From: Bacillota bacterium
Lineage (GTDB): Bacteria; Bacillota; Clostridia; Clostridiales; Clostridiaceae
Length of the DNA stretch: 12,716 nucleotides
Assembly (NCBI GenBank): GCA_023417975.1
Contig: JAEZDX010000683.1
Span: 1-12,716 of the forward strand
Direction: 5' to 3'
Of this stretch, positions 6,622 through 12,716 are shown piece after piece; the stretch's first letter is position 1, and each line of letters begins with the position of its first letter. The notes under the pieces are model-generated. The model made no database searches, was not told the origin of the DNA, and saw nothing but the letters and a program-made list of their open reading frames with translations. The translations under genes were made by a program, and so were the position numbers.

Positions 6622-6649
6622 TTTATACATTTAGAATATATTATATAAC
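6622..6649 (+). promoter_or_regulatory. Weak candidate promoter for spoVB
   Basis: TTTATA (6622-6627, 4/6) and TATAAC (6644-6649, 5/6) are 16 bp apart, which is acceptable for sigma-A. spoVB is under sigma-E control in Bacillus subtilis, and TATACATT (6624-6631) resembles a sigma-E -10 box, but no -35 partner is visible. The true promoter of this gene therefore remains open. Confidence 0.3.
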
Positions 6650-6680
6650 TTGAGAATAAATATTAATGACAACAATATTT

Positions 6681-6751
6681 AAGGGAGTGTTTTTTGTTCC
6701 AGCAGTAAAGAATTGCCATTAACAACCATATCCGAACTTAGTTGTTGGAAC
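6681..6751 (+). promoter_or_regulatory. Structured spoVB leader with strong upstream Shine-Dalgarno and mini-ORF
   Basis: AAGGGAG (6681-6687) is a strong ribosome-binding site, but it lies about 70 nt before the spoVB ATG. It is well placed (6 nt) for a TTG at 6694 that would encode only four codons before a TAA at 6706-6708. The ATG of spoVB itself has just a weak GGA (6747-6749). That GGA lies in GTTGTTGGAAC (6741-6751), which can pair with AACAAC (6721-6726) and GTTCC (6696-6700). Such pairing would occlude the weak site. This is an inference from complementarity; no known leader family was recognised. Confidence 0.35.
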
Positions 6752-6758
6752 TATTATT

Positions 6759-8267
6759 ATGAAAAAGGATACATTCGTAACAAATTCCATATTACTAACT
6801 TTGTCCAACCTTACTACAGGTGTGCTCGGTTTTATTTTTTCCATAATTCTTTCAAGAGAACTTGGCGCAGAAGGAATGGGTCTATATGGACTCATAATGC
6901 CGATATACAATCTATTTATATGCCTTATTTGCGGAGGTATAATAACTGCCATCTCAAAGGTTGCTGCCGAGTATTATGCAAAGAATGATTATAAAAATCT
7001 AAAAAAGACTATAAGAACAACACTATTCTTTAACATCCTTTGGTCTTTGCTAATAGTGGCTTTAGTATTTATATTCTCCTATCACATAAGTACATATTTT
7101 ATTAAGGACAGCAGAACCTTATACGCTTTGAGATTGACTTGCCCGGCTATGATCTTTATTTCATTGTCCAATACCTTAAAAGGTTATTTTTACGGAACCT
7201 CCAAAGTCGGAATTCCAGCCTTCATAGATATTTTCGAAAAAGCAATAAGGATATTGATAATTTACACCATATCAAAAACAATTGATTTAGCCTCAGTAAC
7301 AACTACTGTTACTGCAGCCTATGCTGCTCTCTGTACAGGTGAATTTATATCCCTTGTGCTTTTATACATATATTATAAGCTTGACGGGCACAAATTAGGT
7401 TTTTCAAATATTAAGCCGGAAGGAAGAGCTCAACTGCTTTTTAATGTACTGGTTATATCTCTTCCACTTTGTCTTAACGGCTTTATTTCTACAGCATTAT
7501 CTACAGTATCCACTTTAATTGTACCCAGACGCCTTTTAGCAACAGGTATTGAATACTCGACGGCACTCTCAATGATCGGTAAATTCACAGGTATGTCGCT
7601 TAATATTGTGTTTTTTCCAATGATTGTCATTGGCTCAATATCCACAGTATTGATTCCTGATTTGTCTCAAAGTCTAAGCAAAAAAGATTATTATTCAGTA
7701 GAGAAAAGGATTGCCTCAGTTCTTCGAATATCGTTTTTACTTGGTATATCCACCTTACTCATTTGCCTTGTTAATGGTGATAATTTAGGTAAAATGTTTT
7801 TTAACAGATATGATCTTGGAAGCTATATAAAATTCGCTTCATTGTCCGCTCCTGTTATTTTTACTGCCTCCACCACCTTCGGTATTTTGAATGGCTTGGG
7901 GAAACAGAATGTTATATTGCGGAATTCTCTTATCATTTCCGCACTTGAACTTGTTTTGTTATATATATTTACAGGTATTTCTTCAATAAACATTTATGGC
8001 TATGGCATTACCTCACTTATTACTTCAGCCTTAATATTAGCGGCAAATCTTCAGGTTATTCGAAAGAATATAGACATCAGTTTTAATTTTTTTAGTATTT
8101 TAGTTTCTGCATTACTTTCATTTTTACTATATTACATAATGACGTTTATAGCTAATAATTTTCCAAATAGCCTAGTTACATCAAAAAATTTATTAATTAT
8201 ATTTATTGGTTTTACTCTTCCTTTTGCTGCCGGTTTTATTTTGCACTATTCTGAAAAAAGAGGATGA
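6759..8267 (+). CDS. spoVB: Stage V sporulation protein B, MOP-superfamily flippase
   Basis: A 502-residue polytopic membrane protein with roughly 12-14 hydrophobic segments along its length. It shows the SpoVB/MurJ-like signatures: ILSRELGAEGMGLYGLIMPIY near 30-50, ITAISKVAAEYYAKNDY near 62-78, and KGYFYGTSKVGIPAF...EKAIRI at 141-164. Family members move lipid-linked oligosaccharides across the membrane; SpoVB is needed for spore cortex peptidoglycan synthesis and probably flips lipid II in the outer forespore membrane. The frame is open only from 6723, and the ATG at 6759 is the only usual start before the first conserved segment, although its ribosome-binding site is weak. The gene is convergent with the murJ-type paralogue; the two stop codons abut. 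The SpoVB assignment rests on resemblance to clostridial proteins annotated this way, so a general polysaccharide flippase remains possible. Confidence 0.85.
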   Translation: MKKDTFVTNSILLTLSNLTTGVLGFIFSIILSRELGAEGMGLYGLIMPIYNLFICLICGGIITAISKVAAEYYAKNDYKNLKKTIRTTLFFNILWSLLIVALVFIFSYHISTYFIKDSRTLYALRLTCPAMIFISLSNTLKGYFYGTSKVGIPAFIDIFEKAIRILIIYTISKTIDLASVTTTVTAAYAALCTGEFISLVLLYIYYKLDGHKLGFSNIKPEGRAQLLFNVLVISLPLCLNGFISTALSTVSTLIVPRRLLATGIEYSTALSMIGKFTGMSLNIVFFPMIVIGSISTVLIPDLSQSLSKKDYYSVEKRIASVLRISFLLGISTLLICLVNGDNLGKMFFNRYDLGSYIKFASLSAPVIFTASTTFGILNGLGKQNVILRNSLIISALELVLLYIFTGISSINIYGYGITSLITSALILAANLQVIRKNIDISFNFFSILVSALLSFLLYYIMTFIANNFPNSLVTSKNLLIIFIGFTLPFAAGFILHYSEKRG

Positions 8268-8281
8268 TTATCTCATCCTCT
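8254..8281 (-). terminator. Intrinsic terminator of murJ, overlapping the end of spoVB
   Basis: A perfect 9-bp stem (AGAGGATGA at 8259-8267 with TCATCCTCT at 8273-8281, loop TTATC) is followed on the minus strand by six T residues (plus-strand A's at 8254-8259). The left arm contains the last codons and TGA of spoVB; the loop and right arm contain the murJ stop and its last codons. On the plus strand the hairpin has no T run after it, so it is a weaker terminator for spoVB. Confidence 0.85.
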
Positions 8282-9884
8282 CCTTCATAAAATTAGGCAT
8301 TAATCTTGCTAACCTCGGTGAGACAGAATTAAAATCCTTCTTGGTTATTCCACCCACCAAAATTAATCCATATACATAAACCATTCCTCCAATAGCGACA
8401 GAAAACATTAAGGGTATAGCTTTTATGATTGTTCTTACATCACTGCTGGCCATAAAGGTTTCCAGTGTAAAATTTATCATATATACTATTACTCCCATAA
8501 AAGCCCCTGCTATGAGCGGTCTGTAGAAGTACTTTGTCAATTCCAATCTGTAATTAGTCCATCTTTTAATAAATATACTGTTTATAATCAATGGAAGCGT
8601 AAAGCAAATTATGTTTCCAATAATTGCTCCAAGTAAATTTATTGATGGTATTGCTACCAACACATAATCACAAATTATTTTTAATGCCATTCCTGCGATC
8701 ATTGATGCAGTGGCTATATACATCTTTCCTATACTTTGCAGTATAGTTGACTGTATTTGAACTACAGCCATCAAAACCACAACTATAGCCGCATATTTCA
8801 TTAGATGTGCTCCATCACTGACATATTCAGGATACAACGTAGAAAAAATGGGTTTACTGAGTATAGCAAGTCCAACAGCCGACGGTATAGAAACAATAAA
8901 GCAAAGCTTCAAGGCTTGATTTATTTTACTTTGAACTCTCTTTCTATCATTTACAGCCGCTGCCGCAGAAATAGCTGGCAATACCGCTGCACTCAGCGCC
9001 GAGATCACAGTTATAGGCACATTTACAAGCGGATTCAGCAGTGCCAATACAGCATATTTCCCTTTGGCAACCGTATCTACAAAGCCAGCTGCCTCCAACC
9101 TTCCCAGCAAAATACTGGAATCCGCTAACATTCCTGCATTTTGCAAACCAACTGAAATTGTGATTGGTGCTCCATAATTTATTATTCTTCTTATAAGCAC
9201 CTTGTTTGGCAGTCTTGTTATATTTGAAGTATCTATATCCCTCGGTATTTTGAATTTCTTATTTCTCTCATATTTTACTATTAGATATATACATGCAAAG
9301 AGTGCACCTATAGTAGTTCCCACAGTAGCACCGACTACCCCGAGATTCATACTGAGCTTAACTAAAATTGCCGCAAAAATAAGACTGAATATAGTATTTA
9401 ATGCCTGTTCCCCTACTTGAGAAACAGCTGTGGGTGTCATATTGCCTCTTCCTTGAAAATAACCTCTGTATGCCGAAACCACAGAGGTTATCAATATGGC
9501 AGGAGATAAAGCTATTACAGACAAATATGCATCTGGAACGTTTGCTGACTTTGTCATTGGCTTTGCCAATATTATCATGATAAGTGACATCACCGCACCT
9601 ATAATAAGCAGCATAAATCTTGCTATTTTAAAGGATTTGACAGCATCTTTATAGTTTCTTTGAGCTATCAATTCTGACACCATTTTTGATATTGCTACGG
9701 GAATACCCGAATTTGTGATTACATAAATAAATGCAAACATTTGATAAGTGTAACTGTAATTGGCCATACCGCTTTTATCCAATATACGGCTTAAATACGG
9801 CAGATAAAACAGTGACAAGAGTTTTATAACCATGCTTGCCGTAGAAAGTACGGCAAAGCCTTTAGTCGTAGACTGTTCTTTCAT
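8268..9884 (-). CDS. murJ: Lipid II flippase, YtgP/MurJ type
   Basis: A 538-residue polytopic membrane protein, close to the length of Bacillus subtilis YtgP (MurJ). Signatures are SRILDKSGMANYSYTYQMF near 32-50, TNSGIPVAISKMVSE near 57-71, and YRGYFQGRGNMTP at 139-151 followed by SQVGEQ, which are typical of the YtgP/SpoVB branch of the MOP superfamily. It should move lipid II across the cytoplasmic membrane for peptidoglycan synthesis during growth. I chose the ATG at 9884 (AAAGG 11 nt upstream). An in-frame TTG at 9893 would sit 2 nt from that ribosome-binding site, too close. It lies 74 bp after the pseudouridine synthase gene, with only a weak hairpin between, so it may be the last gene of the cluster starting at the FtsA-like gene. 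It ends at its own terminator, abutting spoVB. YtgP versus a general polysaccharide flippase is the main uncertainty. Confidence 0.88.
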   Translation of the reverse strand: MKEQSTTKGFAVLSTASMVIKLLSLFYLPYLSRILDKSGMANYSYTYQMFAFIYVITNSGIPVAISKMVSELIAQRNYKDAVKSFKIARFMLLIIGAVMSLIMIILAKPMTKSANVPDAYLSVIALSPAILITSVVSAYRGYFQGRGNMTPTAVSQVGEQALNTIFSLIFAAILVKLSMNLGVVGATVGTTIGALFACIYLIVKYERNKKFKIPRDIDTSNITRLPNKVLIRRIINYGAPITISVGLQNAGMLADSSILLGRLEAAGFVDTVAKGKYAVLALLNPLVNVPITVISALSAAVLPAISAAAAVNDRKRVQSKINQALKLCFIVSIPSAVGLAILSKPIFSTLYPEYVSDGAHLMKYAAIVVVLMAVVQIQSTILQSIGKMYIATASMIAGMALKIICDYVLVAIPSINLLGAIIGNIICFTLPLIINSIFIKRWTNYRLELTKYFYRPLIAGAFMGVIVYMINFTLETFMASSDVRTIIKAIPLMFSVAIGGMVYVYGLILVGGITKKDFNSVSPRLARLMPNFMKERMR

Positions 9885-9941
9885 ATACTTCAAAACCTTT
9901 CACTTTAGATGTATTTCTCTAAAACAAGATTCTTTTGTGCG

Positions 9942-9960
9942 AAAAATACAGTAGTATCTT
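9942..9960 (-). terminator. Weak hairpin between the pseudouridine synthase gene and murJ
   Basis: On the minus strand, ATAC-TACT-GTAT (9946-9957), extendable with a G-T and two A-T pairs, is followed by a short T run (plus-strand A's at 9942-9946). It overlaps the first bases of the upstream stop codon. The stem is AT-rich and its T run is partly paired, so at best it attenuates read-through into murJ. Confidence 0.3.
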
Positions 9961-10912
9961 AAAACTTGAATACATCCCTTTTGATTTTCTTAAATATTGG
10001 TGGAAGACTTTCTGCAATTGTCTTGTTCTCCAAATACCCTAACTTTTCCGGACAGTTTGTAAATATAAGCTTAAAGGCATAGAGAAACTGATAATCCAAT
10101 CCAAACTTATTATTGAAAAAGCTATTTAATTTTTTGTTTCCATATTTCGCATCTCCGATAATGGGATTTCCCAGCTGCGCCAGATGCGCCCTCAGCTGAT
10201 GACTCCTTCCTGTAAGCAAATCAATCTCTATTAGAGAAAATAATCCATTACTCTGCACTGTCTTTACTTCCATTGCTATTTTTTTAGTATTTTTCATGGG
10301 GCTGCTATATACCTTCGACACATTATTTTCTTCATCCTTGAGTATATAAGCTTCGTGTATACCATCTTTTATTCTGCCCTTTACAAGCGCACTGTAATAT
10401 TTTTTTATATCTCTGTCTCTTATCATTTCATTCAAAAGCTTTAACGCTTCATAATTCTTACCATAAATCACTATACCTGAAGTGTTTCTGTCCAACCTGT
10501 TGCATGGTGCAGGTGTAAATGTAATTTCATTTTCAGGCTTGTAATCTCCTTTTTCACTTAAGTAAGAAAGTACTAAATCGGTAAGCGTAGGCTCTCCGTC
10601 TTTTCCATCTGAATGAACCAATAGATTAGGACGCTTTTCTACAAGGAGCATATTCTCATCTTCAAAGGTTATTTTTAAATCTGCATCCACTTTTATAAAG
10701 TTTGCTTTCTTAGGTTCTGTAGAAGTGACATTAATATCTAAACTATCCCCTTCGGCTAATGGATATTTTTCCTTAGCCTTACTGCCGTTTACTCTTACAT
10801 CGCCTTTCCTGATTGCCCTAAAAATAGCACTTAGCGGCACATCCTTCAAATACTTTCTCAAAAACTTATCCAATCTCTGTCCTGCTTCATTCGGTCCTAT
10901 TACTATATTCAT
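9959..10912 (-). CDS. RluA-family pseudouridine synthase (large-subunit rRNA type) with S4 domain
   Basis: The protein has 317 residues. The N-terminal S4 RNA-binding domain (about 12-60, QRLDKFLRKYL... RKGDVRVNG) precedes the catalytic domain. Motif II reads NRLDRNTSG, with catalytic Asp at D141. Other family motifs are DIKKYYSALVKG (169-179), the GRSHQLRAHL motif (235-244) and GDAKYG (253-258). The enzyme isomerises uridine to pseudouridine in structured RNA, most likely 23S rRNA as for RluC/RluD. The first motif residue is Asn where Escherichia coli relatives have His, which suggests a Firmicutes subfamily. The ATG is preceded by AGGAGG at a longish 10 nt. It follows the amidohydrolase gene by 30 bp, so co-transcription is likely. 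The family is certain; the exact target uridine is not. Confidence 0.95.
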   Translation of the reverse strand: MNIVIGPNEAGQRLDKFLRKYLKDVPLSAIFRAIRKGDVRVNGSKAKEKYPLAEGDSLDINVTSTEPKKANFIKVDADLKITFEDENMLLVEKRPNLLVHSDGKDGEPTLTDLVLSYLSEKGDYKPENEITFTPAPCNRLDRNTSGIVIYGKNYEALKLLNEMIRDRDIKKYYSALVKGRIKDGIHEAYILKDEENNVSKVYSSPMKNTKKIAMEVKTVQSNGLFSLIEIDLLTGRSHQLRAHLAQLGNPIIGDAKYGNKKLNSFFNNKFGLDYQFLYAFKLIFTNCPEKLGYLENKTIAESLPPIFKKIKRDVFKF

Positions 10913-10942
10913 CCCTTGTAAGCCTCCTAAATTCAGTTATAT

Positions 10943-12148
10943 TTATACTATATTGTTATTTAAATAATCATAAGCCATTTTGCATTGAATTGATACACCT
11001 ATTGGAAGACAGTTTTCATCAATATCAAAAAAACTGCCATGAGCCGGATTATTTATTCCCTTTTCGCTGTTGCCCGCACCTAAGAAATAGAAGGCAGATG
11101 GCCGCTCCATGGAGAAATAAGCAAAACTCTCAACTCCCATACTTGGCTTTTCCAGATTGATTATATTATCTTCTCCAACTATATCTTCAGCACATTGCTT
11201 AACTAAATCCACCATCAAGTCATCATTATATAGACATGGATAGCTTTCCTGTATATCAATTTCACAGCTGCCTCTCATAGATTTGGTAATACCTTCAACA
11301 ACTTCCGTTACTCTTTTTATAACATATTCCCTATGCTCGGATTTCATAGTTCTTATTATTCCGGATATATTCACCTCTTCAGGTATAATATTCTGAGCAC
11401 TGCCTCCATGAATAGTACCTACAGTAATAACTGCAGGATCTGTAGGAGGTATTTCTCTGCTCACAATTGTTTGAAGACCCAGGATGACACTACTTGCAAT
11501 CACAATTGGGTCCACAGTATCCTCCGGATGTGCACCGTGTCCTCCTTTTCCGATTATTTTTATGTTGAAAGGGTTTGATGCTGCATTAAATACTCCTTTT
11601 TTTACACCGATTTTGCCGCTTTCTATACCTTCTGCCACATGAAGTCCGATTACGGCATCTACCTTAGGATTATCCAGCACACCTTCTTTTATCATAAATC
11701 TTGCCCCGCCAATTGTTTCCTCTGCCGGCTCAAACAATAATTTAACATTTCCCTTTAAATTGTCTTTAATACCATTTAAAAGCTTAGCTGCTCCCATCAA
11801 TATAGTCATATGTGCATCGTGACCGCAGGCATGCATCTTTCCTTCAATCTTTGAAGAATACTCACAGCCCTTTTTGTCACTTAAAGGAAGCGCATCTATA
11901 TCTGCCCTTAGTGCAATAGTTCTTATCTTCTCACCTTCAAAAGCCTTTCCTTCAATAATAGCACATATCCCGGTTTCAGCAGTTTCTTTGTATGGTATTC
12001 CCTCAGCAGTTAAAAATTCCTTTATCCTTGCAGAGGTTTCAAATTCCTCAAAGCCTAACTCCGGATTCATATGAAAGTGCCTTCTAAGCCTCACTAATTC
12101 TTCGTAGATTTCGGCTGACATTTTTAAAAAATCATAATTTTCTTCCAA
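10943..12148 (-). CDS. M20 family metallopeptidase/amidohydrolase (N-acyl amino acid hydrolase type)
   Basis: The protein has 401 residues, full length for the M20D subfamily. Motifs in order are RLRRHFHMNPELGFEE (20-35), ALRADIDALPLSD (79-91), HACGHDAHM (106-114), FEPAEETIGGAR (139-150), GLHVAEG (168-174), HGAHPED (204-210) and PAHGSFF (368-374). The predicted two-metal ligands are C108, H110, E144, H170 and H370, with E143 as catalytic base; their spacing follows plant IAA-amino acid hydrolases. It should cleave the amide bond of N-acylated amino acids or related amides in the cytoplasm. The start is TTG at 12148, chosen because AGGTG sits 6 nt upstream; the next in-frame ATG is residue 10. 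It lies 20 bp downstream of the FtsA-like gene. Substrate cannot be decided: N-acetyl-diaminopimelate, hippurate-like and other acyl amino acids are all possible. Confidence 0.95.
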   Translation of the reverse strand: MEENYDFLKMSAEIYEELVRLRRHFHMNPELGFEEFETSARIKEFLTAEGIPYKETAETGICAIIEGKAFEGEKIRTIALRADIDALPLSDKKGCEYSSKIEGKMHACGHDAHMTILMGAAKLLNGIKDNLKGNVKLLFEPAEETIGGARFMIKEGVLDNPKVDAVIGLHVAEGIESGKIGVKKGVFNAASNPFNIKIIGKGGHGAHPEDTVDPIVIASSVILGLQTIVSREIPPTDPAVITVGTIHGGSAQNIIPEEVNISGIIRTMKSEHREYVIKRVTEVVEGITKSMRGSCEIDIQESYPCLYNDDLMVDLVKQCAEDIVGEDNIINLEKPSMGVESFAYFSMERPSAFYFLGAGNSEKGINNPAHGSFFDIDENCLPIGVSIQCKMAYDYLNNNIV

Positions 12149-12168
12149 ACTATCACCTCACATAAACT

Positions 12169-12716
12169 TTATTGCCAATATATTTCCACTACATCTTCAT
12201 CATTTAGTTCTTCATTAAAGCTTGCAATATTTCCGTTCAATTTCAATATTAATTGACCTTTCACTCTTGTTCTGTCAAATTGTATATAGTTAAATATATC
12301 AATAAAGATATATTTACTTTTATCCTTCATTATTACTTTTTGGTTATTAACAGTAACACTTATCTCTTTTACCTCAGGCTGAACACAATTAATATCAGCA
12401 GCCGTAGTCTCTTCTAGCGGCTTTGCACCTCTATTCTCATTCTCAGCTTCAAGTGCAGCTTCATTTTCGGAATTTGAGTTTCTCACTTCATTGACCATTT
12501 CCTTTTCTACTATATTATTTCCTTCTTTTATAATATAATCATAGGATATTTCCGTATCTCCTAAATAAAATCTTGAAGCCGGAGAAACTCTTAGAAGCGA
12601 GTGCTTTATAAAATCTCCCAGGGTTGATGGATAAATTATCTCCACATTATCATTTTCTTTTATGATATAGTCAAAGTCAACCTTTTTACTGTTAACTATA
12701 GCAATTGGTTCAAGAG
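12169..12716 (-). CDS. C-terminal part of an FtsA-like (PilM/FtsA ATPase-type) protein, 5' end outside window
   Basis: The reading frame is open to the right edge (at least 182 residues), so the start is not seen. An in-frame GTG at 12645 is an internal Val. The visible part holds small beta-grasp-like units: VNSKKVDFDYIIKENDN, GDTEISYDYIIKEGNN, and a last domain reading YIFIDIFNYIQFD then LNGNIASFNEEL...DVVEIYW. A low-complexity Glu/Asn-rich linker (about 70-95 residues into the visible part) separates them. This ending matches my memory of the tail of clostridial proteins with an FtsA-type ATPase domain at the N-terminus, which is off the window. Such proteins may act in cell division or envelope assembly, but this role is not established. 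The gene is first of a tightly spaced set, 20 bp before the amidohydrolase. Confidence 0.65.
   Translation of the reverse strand, partial: LEPIAIVNSKKVDFDYIIKENDNVEIIYPSTLGDFIKHSLLRVSPASRFYLGDTEISYDYIIKEGNNIVEKEMVNEVRNSNSENEAALEAENENRGAKPLEETTAADINCVQPEVKEISVTVNNQKVIMKDKSKYIFIDIFNYIQFDRTRVKGQLILKLNGNIASFNEELNDEDVVEIYWQ

Noticed and set aside
6624..6631. TATACATT as a sigma-E -10 box for spoVB
   Set aside because: It matches 6 of 8 positions, but the expected -35 region falls in the T run of the upstream terminator and does not match.
6713..6988. Plus-strand frame starting before spoVB
   Set aside because: It is a shifted reading of the spoVB start region; the conserved flippase motifs are in the other frame.
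8805..9128. Open frame of 107 codons on the plus strand
   Set aside because: It lies wholly inside murJ on the opposite strand, has an unlikely composition and no recognisable motif; murJ is strongly supported.
12169..12645. A complete 158-residue gene starting at the GTG at 12645
   Set aside because: The frame stays open to the right edge and the extra residues continue a repeat unit, so this is an internal Val in a longer gene.

Overview
The window looks like chromosomal core sequence from a low-GC, endospore-forming member of the Clostridia (Clostridiaceae-like). Three things point there. The DNA is AT-rich, with clean sigma-A promoters and intrinsic terminators, strong Shine-Dalgarno sites and several GTG or TTG starts. 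The gene families are typical of clostridia: a B12-binding radical SAM protein, a rubrerythrin-like ferritin-fold protein, an alpha-toxin-type zinc phospholipase C domain, SpoVB, and a clostridial FtsA-like protein tail. I see no insertion sequence, phage gene, CRISPR array, tRNA, rRNA or riboswitch. Every stretch without a gene is under 300 bases.

Layout from left to right. (1) 1-1834, minus strand: a methyltransferase-like gene overlaps by 26 bp the start of a B12-binding radical SAM gene, which runs off the left edge. A candidate promoter lies at 1843-1871. (2) 1878-4631, minus strand: a probable three-gene unit of ferritin-like protein, membrane-anchored beta-propeller (glucose/sorbosone dehydrogenase fold) and zinc-PLC-like protein. 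It has a promoter at 4603-4631 and a terminator at 1878-1910. (3) 4633-5279, minus strand: one gene I do not recognise. It has a perfect-consensus sigma-A promoter, an inverted repeat at the expected transcription start and its own terminator. (4) 5180-5460: a 281-bp divergent intergenic region. (5) 5461-6604, plus strand: an M29-family aminopeptidase with a good promoter and terminator. (6) 6605-8267, plus strand: spoVB, with an unusual leader. (7) 8254-12716, minus strand: a cluster transcribed leftwards, made up of the C-terminal end of an FtsA-like protein (cut by the right edge), an M20 amidohydrolase, an RluA-family pseudouridine synthase and the YtgP/MurJ-type lipid II flippase. murJ ends base-to-base against spoVB, and one hairpin spans both stop codons.

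Functional reading: the right half is cell-envelope and housekeeping biology. It has two MOP-superfamily flippases, one expected in vegetative growth (MurJ) and one for spore cortex synthesis (SpoVB), plus an FtsA-like protein, rRNA modification and two peptide or amide hydrolases. The left half is less well understood: metalloenzyme-type proteins and one orphan gene. I found no convincing defence, mobile or secretion system. The most open questions are the orphan gene at 4658-5179 with its regulatory region, the doubly anchored propeller next to a PLC-like protein with no signal peptide, and the spoVB leader.
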